Notes under the pieces: generated by a model
What the model was told of the DNA's origin: nothing
Database searches by the model: none
Seen by the model: the letters and a program-made list of their open reading frames with translations, nothing else
Part shown: positions 7,734-15,807 of the stretch, piece by piece
Layout: every line of letters starts with the position of its first letter
Numbering within the stretch: the stretch's first letter is position 1
From: Acidimicrobiaceae bacterium
Lineage (GTDB): Bacteria > Actinomycetota > Acidimicrobiia > Acidimicrobiales > RAAP-2
Assembly: GCA_013044405.1 (NCBI GenBank)
Contig: JABEUR010000039.1
Location: 1-35,054 of the forward strand
Direction: 5' to 3'
Length of the DNA: 35,054 bases
Made by a program: the position numbers and the translations under genes

Positions 7734-9232
7734 GCACGTTGCCCTCGAACTCGCTGGAGGCACCCCGAGCTCATGCGCGCTTCGCATTGGCCGTGATCGC
7801 CGCAGCGCAGCTCATGGTCATGCTCGACATGACCATAGTCAACGTGGCGCTGCCGTCGATCCAACGAGACCTCCACTTCTCGGCTACCAATCTCACCTGG
7901 GTTATCGACGGGTACGTGCTCGTCTTTGGGGGGTTGCTCTTGCTCGGCGGTCGCACCGGGGACATCTTTGGACGTCGCCGGATGTTCGTGATCGGTATCG
8001 CCCTCTTCTCGATCGCCTCGTTTGCGGGGGGTCTGGCGACTTCTCAGGGTTGGTTGATCGCCGCTCGGGCGATCCAGGGAGCGGGTGCAGCGATCGCCTC
8101 GCCCACGGCGCTTGCTCTGGTGGCCGTCACCTTCGGCGAGGGCGCGGCGAGAAATCGCGCGATGGCTGTCTACGCCGGTATGACTGCCGCCGGGGGAGCT
8201 ACGGGTCTGATCCTGGGTGGACTCCTCGTCGAGACAGCCTCGTGGCGCTGGGTGTTCTTCGTGAACGTGCCGATCGGTCTGGTCTTGCTGTTCGCCGCCC
8301 CTCTGGTGCTGCCCAAGGTGGACGGACACGGGGGTCGATTGGACGTTCCCGGTGCCCTCACCGTTTCGGGCGCGATGGCGATGCTGGTCTATGGGCTCGT
8401 GCGTGCTCCGACTTCTGGCTGGTCCGACTCGGGCACGCTGCTCTCATTCGCGCTGGCGCTGGCGCTGCTCGGAGCGTTCGTCCTGGTGGAACTCAAGAGC
8501 GCAGAGCCCTTGATACCTCACCACTTCCTGCGAAGCAGGAACCGTGCGGGAGGTTACGCCGTCATGTTGTTGATCGGCGGGGCGATGCTGGCGCTGCTCT
8601 TCTTCCTGACGCAGTTTCTCCAGAACGTCCTGCATTACAGTTCGCTGCGCGCCGGAGTGTCATACTTACCGATTCCTGTGATGGTCGCTTCGACCAGTGT
8701 CTTCCTGTCCAAGAAGATCAAAAAGATTGGAATCCGACGTCCTTTGACCATAGGTCCACTGCTCATCGCCGCCGGCCTCTATTGGGCGTCGTTCATCAAC
8801 CAGTCCTCTCCCTATATTCACGTTCTCGGGCCGCTCGCCACGATCGGGCTCGGAATGGGACTCTCGCTGATGCCGCTCACCTTGAATGCGGTGTCGTCGG
8901 TGCGAAACCACGAACAGGGCCTGGCGTCGTCGCTACTCAACACGAGTCAACAGATTGGAGGTTCGCTGGGCCTGGCCGTCTTGGTTACGGCTTCGGCGAC
9001 GGCCGCGCGTCATCACGTCCAGAGCGCGACGGCCACCATCGTGCGCGCGACGGGCTCCGTACCCGGGGCGCCCACGATGGCCAAGATTACCCTCGATGCA
9101 ACGGTGCACGGCTATCAGGTCGCCATGCGCGGCGGTGCGCTCGGAGCCCTGCTCGCCTTCGTGATCGCGATGACAGTCGTGCGAACGCCGACGTCACCAG
9201 TGCCCTCCACGCCGGTCGGTCAGCTGACCTAA
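7730..9232 (+). CDS. DHA2-family MFS exporter
   Basis: Fourteen-helix drug:proton antiporter of the DHA2 (EmrB/QacA) group, 500 residues, in the cytoplasmic membrane. Signature stretches are VMLDMTIVNVALPSI in helix 1, the loop 2-3 motif GRTGDIFGRRRMF, and the helix 5 motif C region GATGLILGGLLVE. ATG 7730 overlaps the methyltransferase stop (ATGA), favoured over an earlier in-frame start at 7691. Likely regulated by the MarR protein two genes upstream. Substrate unknown. Confidence 0.92.
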   Translation: MSTLPSNSLEAPRAHARFALAVIAAAQLMVMLDMTIVNVALPSIQRDLHFSATNLTWVIDGYVLVFGGLLLLGGRTGDIFGRRRMFVIGIALFSIASFAGGLATSQGWLIAARAIQGAGAAIASPTALALVAVTFGEGAARNRAMAVYAGMTAAGGATGLILGGLLVETASWRWVFFVNVPIGLVLLFAAPLVLPKVDGHGGRLDVPGALTVSGAMAMLVYGLVRAPTSGWSDSGTLLSFALALALLGAFVLVELKSAEPLIPHHFLRSRNRAGGYAVMLLIGGAMLALLFFLTQFLQNVLHYSSLRAGVSYLPIPVMVASTSVFLSKKIKKIGIRRPLTIGPLLIAAGLYWASFINQSSPYIHVLGPLATIGLGMGLSLMPLTLNAVSSVRNHEQGLASSLLNTSQQIGGSLGLAVLVTASATAARHHVQSATATIVRATGSVPGAPTMAKITLDATVHGYQVAMRGGALGALLAFVIAMTVVRTPTSPVPSTPVGQLT

Positions 9233-9303
9233 CGCGCGTTCGCACGCGGGACCTAGTTTTGAATAGGGAATCGTCGGTCGCGACGACGTTGGAGGTGTCG
9301 AGC

Positions 9304-10212
9304 ATGAGTGAGCGAGAATCAGATGTTCGGGTGGGTTTTGTCGGATTAGGCACGATGGGGTCGTTCATGGCGGCCAACCTCATCCGAAGCGGCTTTGATC
9401 TGACTGTCTGGAACCGGACGGCGGACCGGGCGGAGGAACTCGTACGACTGGGCGCGCACGAGGTGCGCAGCCCGCGCCACGTCGCTGAGTCGAGTGACGT
9501 CGTCATCTCGTGTCTCACCGATTCACCCCAGGTGGAGGAGGTTCTCTTCGCTGAGCGGGGTCTGGCGGACGGTTTCGCACCGGGTTCCTTGTACATCGAC
9601 TGTTCGACGATCAACCCGCTCAAAGCTCAAGAGTTCGCCCGACGCCTGGCCACGCGAGGAGTCGCGATGCTCGACGCTCCGGTCTCGGGGGGTTCCGAGG
9701 GCGCCCGTTTGGCCACGCTCACGATCCTGGTCGGCGGCGACGAGGTTGACTTCGATCGAGCCGCGAAGGTTCTGTCCTCGATGGGTTCGACGGTCACGCT
9801 GCTCGGTCCGGTCGGATCAGGTCAGTGGGCCAAGGCCGTTAATCAAGTGATCCTTGCCGGTACGTACTTGGGGGTCGCCGAGGGCGTGACACTGGCGTTG
9901 AAGGCGGGCCTCGACGTCCAAAAGGTGGTGGGAGCTCTGGCCGGTGGTGCGGCTGGCTCGTGGGTGCTGAGCAATCGTAGTGAGCGCATGATCAATGACG
10001 AGTACCCCATTGGTTTCAAGATCTCGTTGCACCGTAAGGACCTGGCGATTGGTCTTGAGTTGGCGCAGGGTGTTGGTGCGGCGTTGCCGGTGAGTTCACT
10101 CGCGGCGGCCTTCGAAGACGGGTTGATCGCTCAAGGTTTTGGCGATGAGGATAATTCCGCACTGGCTCGGGTGATCCGTCAGATCTCGGGGCTGAGTGAC
10201 TCGAGCGGATGA
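9304..10212 (+). CDS. NAD(P)-dependent beta-hydroxyacid dehydrogenase (3-hydroxyisobutyrate dehydrogenase family)
   Basis: Oxidoreductase of 302 residues. The cofactor motif GLGTMG is at 14-19, the substrate loop DAPVSGG at 124-130, and the catalytic lysine is Lys177 in GSGQWAKAVNQ, all as in 3-hydroxyisobutyrate, tartronate-semialdehyde and glyoxylate/succinic semialdehyde reductases. ATG 9304 has GGAGG 8 nt upstream. It sits 71 bp after the exporter and 44 bp before the ACC deaminase gene. The exact substrate within the family is not resolved. The same reading frame is open far upstream through the exporter gene, but that is out-of-frame shadow. Confidence 0.9.
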   Translation: MSERESDVRVGFVGLGTMGSFMAANLIRSGFDLTVWNRTADRAEELVRLGAHEVRSPRHVAESSDVVISCLTDSPQVEEVLFAERGLADGFAPGSLYIDCSTINPLKAQEFARRLATRGVAMLDAPVSGGSEGARLATLTILVGGDEVDFDRAAKVLSSMGSTVTLLGPVGSGQWAKAVNQVILAGTYLGVAEGVTLALKAGLDVQKVVGALAGGAAGSWVLSNRSERMINDEYPIGFKISLHRKDLAIGLELAQGVGAALPVSSLAAAFEDGLIAQGFGDEDNSALARVIRQISGLSDSSG

Positions 10213-10220
10213 ATCCGACG

Positions 10221-10230
10221 ACACTAGTGT
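10221..10230. promoter_or_regulatory. ACACTAGTGT palindrome before the ACC deaminase gene
   Basis: Perfect 10-bp palindrome in the 44-bp gap between the dehydrogenase and acdS, 27 bp before the TTG start. Could be an operator; no matching regulator is adjacent. Confidence 0.25.
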
Positions 10231-10256
10231 GGGGGACCCGTTGACCTGGAGGCGCC

Positions 10257-11273
10257 TTGTCTAGAGATCGTTTGGAGCAGTACGGCCGGGTGGACCTTCG
10301 ATTCGGGCCGTCCCCGTTGCAGCGACTGGATCGATTGAGCGACCACCTCGGTGGACGCGTGCAGATCTGGGCGAAGCGTGAGGACGTCAACTCCCCACTC
10401 GCCTATGGCGGCAACAAAGTCCGCAAGCTCGAGTACCTCGCCTACGAGGCGAGGCAATCAGGATGTGACACGCTGGTCTCGATCGGTGGCGTCCAGTCGA
10501 ACCACACCCGTCAAGTCGCCGCGGTGGCAGCGCACCTGGGCATGAAGTGCGTACTCGTCCAAGAACACTGGGTCGACTGGGATGAACCCGGCTACGAGAC
10601 GACGGGCAACATCTTGTTATCGCGGATCATGGGGGCCGACGTGCGTCTCGATCCGAACGGATTTGATATCGGCATTCGCCACTCCTGGGAGGAAGCTCTG
10701 CGCGACGTGGCCTCGGCGGGAGGTAGGCCGTACGCCATTCCCGCCGGGGCATCCGATCACCCCCTCGGCGGTCACGGTTTCGCCGGTTGGGCCTTCGAGG
10801 TCGAGGATCAGGAGCACGCACTGGGCTTCACCTTTGACAACGTCATCGTCTGCTCGGTGACCGGATCGACCCAAGCCGGAATGGTCGCGGGCTTCGCTCA
10901 CTCGCAACGCGCCACCAGCGTCTTGGGGATTGACGCGTCGGCCACGGTGGAGCAAACCCGTGAGCAGATCGTGAGAATCGCCCGGCGAACGGCCGAGGCG
11001 ATCGATCTTGGTCGAGAGCTGCGTCAGGACGAGGTCGTGTTGCTCGATCGCTGGCACGACGGCGTGTACGGTGTCGCGAGCGAGCACACCATCGAGGGCA
11101 TCAGACTCGCCGCGCGCCTCGAAGGGATGATCACCGACCCGGTGTACGAAGGCAAGTCGATCACTGCGCTGATCGACTTGGTGCGTGAGGGCTACTTCCC
11201 GGAAGGTTCGCGCGTCCTATATGCGCACCTCGGCGGTCAGCCGGCGATCAACGCGTACGTTTCGGCGTTCTGA
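10257..11273 (+). CDS. acdS: 1-aminocyclopropane-1-carboxylate (ACC) deaminase
   Basis: PLP enzyme that opens ACC, the plant ethylene precursor, to 2-oxobutyrate and ammonia. Its 338 residues match the family length. The PLP lysine is Lys54 in [31 protein letters not shown] and [10 protein letters not shown] are the characteristic stretches. By comparison with Pseudomonas ACC deaminase (offset about 3), Tyr297-Glu298 in DPVYEGKS correspond to Tyr294/Glu295 and Leu325 to Leu322; these separate true deaminases from D-cysteine desulfhydrases. TTG is chosen because GGAGG lies 4 nt upstream and the N-terminus then aligns with the family. No Lrp-type acdR gene is adjacent. Confidence 0.93.
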   Translation: MSRDRLEQYGRVDLRFGPSPLQRLDRLSDHLGGRVQIWAKREDVNSPLAYGGNKVRKLEYLAYEARQSGCDTLVSIGGVQSNHTRQVAAVAAHLGMKCVLVQEHWVDWDEPGYETTGNILLSRIMGADVRLDPNGFDIGIRHSWEEALRDVASAGGRPYAIPAGASDHPLGGHGFAGWAFEVEDQEHALGFTFDNVIVCSVTGSTQAGMVAGFAHSQRATSVLGIDASATVEQTREQIVRIARRTAEAIDLGRELRQDEVVLLDRWHDGVYGVASEHTIEGIRLAARLEGMITDPVYEGKSITALIDLVREGYFPEGSRVLYAHLGGQPAINAYVSAF

Positions 11274-11403
11274 ACTGTTTGAACCTACGATTGGTCAAGG
11301 ACGGGTCAGATATTCTCGGTTCGAGGTCAGCGCATACACTGAGCTGAATTCCATCCGGGGCCGCTGCTAGTGACTCGCTCTCGTGTCGGAAAGAGGGTCT
11401 GTC

Positions 11404-11724
11404 ATGAGTTCATCGTCGATCTCGATAGTGGTTTCGGTCGTAGTGGTCGTCGTTATCTTCGTGGTGGTCGTCAGCGCCGGTGCGCGGCGCAAGGGCTATA
11501 GCGGGATGGGAGGCGACACGATCGTGCGCTGCGGTAAGGGACATCTCTTCACGACCATTTGGGTTCCGCTGGCGTCGCTGAAGGCCGTGCGTCTAGGCAC
11601 ACGACGTCTCCAGTACTGTCCCGTGGGCAAACACTGGGCGCTCGTCAAACCGGTCAAAGAGTCCACCCTGAGCGACGAGGAGAGGCGACGTGCTGCTCTC
11701 TACAAGGACCTACGCATTCCCTGA
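11404..11724 (+). CDS. Small one-pass membrane protein, unknown function
   Basis: A 106-residue protein with a very hydrophobic N-terminal helix (valine/isoleucine-rich, residues 5-25) and a cytosolic tail containing CGKGHLFTTIW and YCPVGKHW, two Cys/His pairs that could form a zinc-ribbon-like site. The ATG at 11404 follows AGAGGG with 6 nt spacing; a GTG 21 nt upstream lacks a site. A similar pattern occurs in unnamed actinobacterial proteins, but no named family was recognised. It is 130 bp after acdS and converges with the response regulator gene. Confidence 0.7.
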   Translation: MSSSSISIVVSVVVVVVIFVVVVSAGARRKGYSGMGGDTIVRCGKGHLFTTIWVPLASLKAVRLGTRRLQYCPVGKHWALVKPVKESTLSDEERRRAALYKDLRIP

Positions 11725-11769
11725 TCCCCCTCGAGGTGCTCGGGCCTCAGTTTTCAACGTGTTCTTCGT

Positions 11770-12432
11770 TCACTTCGACAGGTCGCGCTCGCTGGCCCAA
11801 TTCGTGAGTTGGTGGCGATTGCTCAGTTGCAACTTGCGTAGTACCGACGAGACGTGACTCTCGACCGTCTTGACCGAGATCTCGAGCTCGGTGGCAATGT
11901 CTCGGTAGGAGTATCCGCGCGCGATGAGGCGTAGTACCTGACGCTCGCGCGGAGTCAGTTGGTCGAGTTCGGTGTCGAGACTCGCCACCGACGCCAGCGG
12001 CGAGTCACTGTTGGCGAAGGCGTCCAGAACGAAACCCGCCAGACGTGGCGAGAAGACGACATCCCCGGCGCTGACTCGATAGATGGCGTCGACCAACTCC
12101 ACGCCCGAGATGTTCTTGGTCACGTAGCCACGGGCGCCAGCGCGCACGATGGAGATCACGTCATCGGCGGCGTCCGATACCGAAAGCGCCAGGAATCGAA
12201 TCGCCGGCTTCGACTTGTGGACTTCACGCAGCACTTGCAGTCCACCACCGCCGGGCATGTGGACGTCGAGCAGTACGACGTCGGGCGAGCGTTCGAGGAT
12301 CATCTCGATGCCCATTTCGACTTCGTCCGACTCTCCGACCAGGTCAACGGCACCTGAGATCTCCGCGCGAATTCCCGAACGGATCAGCTCATGATCATCG
12401 ACCAGAAAGACTCGGGGTTGGATTGATGTCAC
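11770..12432 (-). CDS. NarL/FixJ-family response regulator
   Basis: A 220-residue two-component regulator. The receiver domain (8-122) has the acidic pair Asp12/Asp13, the phospho-acceptor Asp56 in LLDVHMP, Ser84 and Lys106. The C-terminal LuxR HTH (about 155-215) has LTPRERQVLRLIARGYSYRDIA and VKTVESHVSSVLRKL. Its ATG overlaps the stop of the histidine kinase gene (ATGA), so the two are translated together and are very likely partners. Confidence 0.95.
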   Translation of the reverse strand: MTSIQPRVFLVDDHELIRSGIRAEISGAVDLVGESDEVEMGIEMILERSPDVVLLDVHMPGGGGLQVLREVHKSKPAIRFLALSVSDAADDVISIVRAGARGYVTKNISGVELVDAIYRVSAGDVVFSPRLAGFVLDAFANSDSPLASVASLDTELDQLTPRERQVLRLIARGYSYRDIATELEISVKTVESHVSSVLRKLQLSNRHQLTNWASERDLSK

Positions 12433-13691
12433 GGGTGACGTCGGGGAAGTTCCAACTGCACTTCGGTGCCCGACCCGGGAGCGCTACGGACCGTTGCCTG
12501 GCCGCCGACCTGACTCATACGTCCCTTGATCGATAGAGCGATGCCCTGGCGATCGTTGGCGACCTTCGCATCGTCGAATCCTTGACCGAGGTCACGGACG
12601 AACACTGAGATGACTTGGGGCTCCACTTCGGCGTAGATCGATACGATTGGGGCACGCGACCACTTGGCTGAGTTCACTGCCGCCTCGCGCGCGGCGGCCA
12701 ACAGGGCCTGAACGCGCTCGTCGACCTCACAGTCTCCGACGATCACGAGTTCGACCTTGACGCCGTAGTCCTTCTCCACGTCGTCTTCGATGGATCGAGC
12801 GAGCTTGGCGAACGATTCTGAAGGTGACCGACCGTTGAGAGATTGAGGATCGAACAACCACTGTCGTAGTTCGCGTTCCTGCGCTCGGGCGAGGCGAATG
12901 ACATCGGTCTCATTGGCCGCGGCGCGTTCGATGAGCGTGAGGGTCTGAAGGACCGAGTCGTGGATATGTGCGACCATCGTCGCGCGTTCTTCGATCCGCA
13001 CGCGTTCACGGCGCTCATTGGTCAAGTCCCGAACCGTTTGGAGCCACCAGGGAGCGAGCAGGATCGAAACGCCGCCGATGAGCACGATCGAGCCGATGAG
13101 CGCCGGGACGGCCGCACCCCAAACCCCTCCGACTCTATTGAGGACGTTGAGTCCAACCACGACGAGCAGCACGCCCGGTATCAGTCGGTACGCCACCGCC
13201 CTCCACCCGCGAGTCGATACCACGCCCAGTAGGGGCACGGCCGTCGAGAAAGCTCGGATCCGCGACTGCTCGTCGGTCGAAGCACCACGCCATATGGCGA
13301 CCACTCCCATGGTGAACAGCCAGAAAATGACGAACCCCGACGTCAAAACTCGCCTGCTCGAAGCGAAGCCGACTACTCCGATGAACACCGCACTCCACAA
13401 AAGGATGTTCGACCAATGGCCGTGTGGGCGCTTGCTCAGCCGACGGGCAATCGAGGTCTCCTCACCCGATCGCGTCAACGAGAGCCAGAGCGCTAGGTAG
13501 AGGATGAGGCCGAAACCACCGAACAACGCGGTCAGGGAGAAAGCCACGCGGATCGTTCGTTCGCTGAGTCCGAGTCGAACCGCCAGGCCGGCGCAAACAC
13601 CCCCCAGAATCGCCCCGCGGTCCGAGCGGCGAAGGGGACGTAGTGCAACGCCCAACGTAGGACTCTCCGCAATCGAAATTGGCATCGCCAC
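12429..13691 (-). CDS. PspC-domain sensor histidine kinase
   Basis: Membrane histidine kinase of the NarL-partner (HisKA_3) type, about 420 residues. An N-terminal PspC domain (about 18-72: GAILGGVCAGLAVRLGL, then a hydrophobic helix) is followed by four to five membrane segments to about residue 215, the phospho-acceptor His244 in AHIHDSVLQTL, and an ATPase domain with an N-box (REAAVNSAKWS), a DLGQGFD G1 box and GSGTEVQLELP. This is the usual layout of actinobacterial PspC kinases sensing envelope stress. GTG 13691 (AAGGG 6 nt upstream) or ATG 13685 may be the start. Divergent from the PspC/LiaF-like gene, 160 bp away. Confidence 0.93.
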   Translation of the reverse strand: MAMPISIAESPTLGVALRPLRRSDRGAILGGVCAGLAVRLGLSERTIRVAFSLTALFGGFGLILYLALWLSLTRSGEETSIARRLSKRPHGHWSNILLWSAVFIGVVGFASSRRVLTSGFVIFWLFTMGVVAIWRGASTDEQSRIRAFSTAVPLLGVVSTRGWRAVAYRLIPGVLLVVVGLNVLNRVGGVWGAAVPALIGSIVLIGGVSILLAPWWLQTVRDLTNERRERVRIEERATMVAHIHDSVLQTLTLIERAAANETDVIRLARAQERELRQWLFDPQSLNGRSPSESFAKLARSIEDDVEKDYGVKVELVIVGDCEVDERVQALLAAAREAAVNSAKWSRAPIVSIYAEVEPQVISVFVRDLGQGFDDAKVANDRQGIALSIKGRMSQVGGQATVRSAPGSGTEVQLELPRRHP

Positions 13692-13755
13692 TTCCCGCCC
13701 TTCGAGTTACTGCACCGGCTCGTCGACAAGAAGTCTCGCACGAAGTTGAGCACCT

Positions 13756-13782
13756 GTCACTAGGGGATAACCCTGAAATGAC
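13756..13782. promoter_or_regulatory. Nested inverted repeats in the divergent PspC promoter region
   Basis: GTCA ... TGAC (13756-13759 and 13779-13782) encloses AGGG-GATAA-CCCT (13762-13774), nearly co-centred. Its position between the kinase and the PspC/LiaF-like gene makes it a candidate binding site for the response regulator; no match to a known consensus was identified. Confidence 0.3.
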
Positions 13783-13840
13783 ACCGACCCCGGAGCTCGA
13801 CTGAGGGTTTGCCCCGATGGTCCAATTCTTCGGATGGCCG

Positions 13841-13846
13841 TACATT
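13841..13846 (+). promoter_or_regulatory. Leaderless-type -10 element for the PspC/LiaF-like gene
   Basis: TACATT (TANNNT) at -12 to -7 from ATG 13853; no ribosome-binding site precedes that ATG. It supports a leaderless transcript and the 13853 start. Confidence 0.45.
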
Positions 13847-13852
13847 GACTAC

Positions 13853-14785
13853 ATGGACGACCTCAATGAATCCGCCGGCCCTTCGACACCCGAGTCGGAA
13901 GTTGAACCGTCCCAACTGAGGCGCAGTTCGACGAAACGTCTCATTGGAGGGGTCGCCGGCGGGGTGGCCGAGCGCTTCGACATCGATGTGAGCATCGTGC
14001 GCGTGATCTTCGTGGTCCTCGCTTGTATCTGGGGACTGGGACTCGCGGTGTATTTGGCGATGTGGGTGATCGTCCCTCGAAGTATTTCGAGCGAGGATGA
14101 GCCGCGCACCTCGCGTGAGGACGTGCCCGTCGCGACGAACCGCTGGCCCTACGTCGCGCTCGCCGTCGGAGTAATCGTGGTAGCCATCATCTTCTCCACC
14201 ACCGCGGGCGGACATCCGCGCTTCGGTCCAGGCTTGGCGCTGGTGTGGCTGATCTTCCTCGTCTCGCTCGCGGTGTTGGCGCTTCGACGGCCATCACGTC
14301 GCTGGACGTTTCGTCGTCTGGTGGCGATGGCTTTTTTGGTCGGTGTGAGCATCATCATCCTCGTCTCGGGGGCATTCTTGAGCGTCGTGGGCGTGATTGG
14401 CGTGCCAATGCGCGGGGGCAGCGGACTGAGATTCGTGCAACCGACCGCGCTCGCCTCGACGGGTCATTCGTACGTCAGTGAGTTCGGCAAGTCGACTGTG
14501 GACTTGTCTTCGGTTAACTTCCCGGCCAACGGGTTTCGCGTGTCCGCTTCGGTGGCGGTCGGAGTACTCGATGTGGTGGTCCCGGCGAACGCGATCGTCG
14601 ACCTGCGTACACACGTTGGAATCGGCACGGTGACGTTCTTGACATCCGGGGGGGACACGTACAGTCATTTTGCCGCGGTTCCCATCTCCTTGGTCACTGC
14701 GAGACAGCGGGCACTGGCCCCCCATCTCACGATCGATGCTCAAGTGGGAATCGGACAGGTCGTGGTGACCCGAGCGATTCGATGA
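13853..14785 (+). CDS. PspC-domain membrane protein with LiaF-like C-terminus
   Basis: A 310-residue membrane protein. The PspC domain is at about 22-76 (LRRSSTKRLIGGVAGGVAERFDID, then a helix ending AMWVIVP); three more membrane helices follow (WPYVALAVGVIVVAII, LALVWLIFLVSLAVLAL, FLVGVSIIILVSGAFL). The last 100 or so residues are a beta-rich segment (SASVAVGVLDVVVPANAIVDLRTHVGIGTVTFL) like the C-terminal domain of LiaF/DUF2154 proteins. LiaF restrains the LiaSR cell-envelope stress pair, and here the gene faces a PspC kinase/regulator pair, so a similar inhibitory or sensing role is inferred. ATG 13853 is preferred over 13817, which has no clear ribosome-binding site. Confidence 0.85.
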   Translation: MDDLNESAGPSTPESEVEPSQLRRSSTKRLIGGVAGGVAERFDIDVSIVRVIFVVLACIWGLGLAVYLAMWVIVPRSISSEDEPRTSREDVPVATNRWPYVALAVGVIVVAIIFSTTAGGHPRFGPGLALVWLIFLVSLAVLALRRPSRRWTFRRLVAMAFLVGVSIIILVSGAFLSVVGVIGVPMRGGSGLRFVQPTALASTGHSYVSEFGKSTVDLSSVNFPANGFRVSASVAVGVLDVVVPANAIVDLRTHVGIGTVTFLTSGGDTYSHFAAVPISLVTARQRALAPHLTIDAQVGIGQVVVTRAIR

Positions 14786-15207
14786 GCATCCGTCGGTGGT
14801 GTCACCAGGTGGAGACGGCGAACACATCGGCTCGCGTTCTGCGCACAGCAACCGGTATCGGTTGGTGGAAGGGCGAAGCCCGCCCGTAGAGCGAGAGCCC
14901 CGGAGAGGTATCGCGACGTGGTTCGAACCTTCTGGTGAAGTCTTTCACTCGAGGTGCGACGCGAGAAAGTGGTTCAAAGGCGCAAGCATTCGATCGGTCT
15001 TGGATTTGAACCAGGTCGCTCGCCGGCCAGATCGCGGCGTCGCGCAGCCACCAGGGCGTCTGGAGAAACGTGGTCTCGATCCCACGAAGCCGTTATTTCC
15101 TTGATGTCATGGGAAATATGGTGGCTGACGGTCACTCGAGAAGCGTTGACCGGTAGACATGTACTACCCGCATCATCTGTACACACCACCGATAATGAAG
15201 AGGTTCT
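14786..15207. other. 420-bp intergenic region
   Basis: No gene supported on either strand. It contains a short hairpin TGGTG-T-CACCA just after the upstream gene, AGGGCGAAGCCC near 14868-14880, and GGTAG-N7-CTACC near 15153. Upstream of the next gene GATAAT (15191-15196) is a good -10 word but has no matching -35. Confidence 0.4.
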
Positions 15208-15762
15208 ATGACAACTACGACATTGCTCACAACGCGTTGGCACCGACGCATCCTCGTCGCCACGGCGCTCGCCACACTTCTCGTGACGACGGGAGGCCTG
15301 AGCGCTGGCGCGGCGGCGAAGGAGCCTTCGCGGACGTTCCTCAAGGCGACCGTGCAGGGTTACACCGGCGTCCTCACTGACTCAAGCCACCATGCCCTCT
15401 ACGTTCTCACCAGTGAGAAGGGAGGCCACCTTCGCTGCAAAGGTGCCTGTCTCACGACTTGGCCACCGTTGCTGGTCAAGACGAAGTCCATCTTCATTTC
15501 GACTGGCAAGGGGGTGAAGGGTACCTTCAGCCTGGTCAAGCGTTCCGCTACCGAGAAGCAGATCACCTACAACGGCTATCCCGTCTACCAATTCTCTGGT
15601 GACAGCGGTGCCTACCAGGCCAATGGCCAGGGGATCGCCGCCCTTGGTGGAGTATGGCGGTTGATCAACGCCGGAGCGAAGACGGCTTCCAAGACTCCCG
15701 ACTCCTCTCGCAAGACGGTCGCCAAGAGTACGACGACCACGACGAAGAACTACGGCTACTAG
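15208..15762 (+). CDS. Secreted protein with Y-x4-D repeats (Lipoprotein_15-like, COG4315)
   Basis: Exported 184-residue protein with a signal peptide (basic RWHRR, hydrophobic core ILVATALATLLVTTGGL, cleavage probably after GAAA near residue 35) and no lipobox cysteine. The mature part carries the PF03640-type repeat twice: LTDSSHHALYVLT...CKGACLTTWPPL and YNGYPVYQFSGDSGAYQANGQGI...GGVWRLI. The tail is Thr/Lys/Ser-rich. GAAGAGG before ATG supports the start. Family function is unknown; proteins of this kind are cell-surface and sometimes linked to redox or metal. It ends 6 nt before the large PadR palindrome. Confidence 0.88.
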   Translation: MTTTTLLTTRWHRRILVATALATLLVTTGGLSAGAAAKEPSRTFLKATVQGYTGVLTDSSHHALYVLTSEKGGHLRCKGACLTTWPPLLVKTKSIFISTGKGVKGTFSLVKRSATEKQITYNGYPVYQFSGDSGAYQANGQGIAALGGVWRLINAGAKTASKTPDSSRKTVAKSTTTTTKNYGY

Positions 15763-15768
15763 TCCGGT

Positions 15769-15807
15769 CCCCCCATGCTACTACGTACGACGTAGTAGCA
15801 TGGGGGG
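15769..15807. promoter_or_regulatory. Perfect 18-bp inverted repeat: PadR operator and/or terminator
   Basis: Arms CCCCCCATGCTACTACGT (15769-15786) and its exact complement (15790-15807), with 3-nt loop ACG. It fills the gap between the secreted protein stop (15762) and the PadR ATG (15808). It overlaps the -10 word TAGCAT, so binding of PadR would block its own promoter; PadR proteins generally bind such palindromes at their own gene. In RNA it would be a very stable hairpin that could also end the upstream transcript, though no T-run follows. Confidence 0.7.
15796..15801 (+). promoter_or_regulatory. Leaderless-type -10 element for the PadR gene
   Basis: TAGCAT (TANNNT) at -12 to -7 relative to ATG 15808, inside the right arm of the palindrome. 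The GGGGGG next to the ATG is too close to serve as a ribosome-binding site. Confidence 0.45.

Noticed and set aside
7532..8329. 265-codon minus-strand ORF opposite the methyltransferase and exporter
   Set aside because: Composition is His/Arg/Gln-rich as in antisense frames of GC-rich genes; no ribosome-binding site or domain.
7678..10212. 844-codon plus-strand ORF ending in the dehydrogenase
   Set aside because: The first 542 codons run out of frame through the MFS exporter gene and are Arg/Gly-rich shadow; only the part from 9304, with its own ribosome-binding site, is a known family.
14920..14929. GGTTCGAACC resembling a tRNA T-loop
   Set aside because: The flanking sequence does not fold into acceptor, D and anticodon arms, and there is no CCA or fitting anticodon stem.
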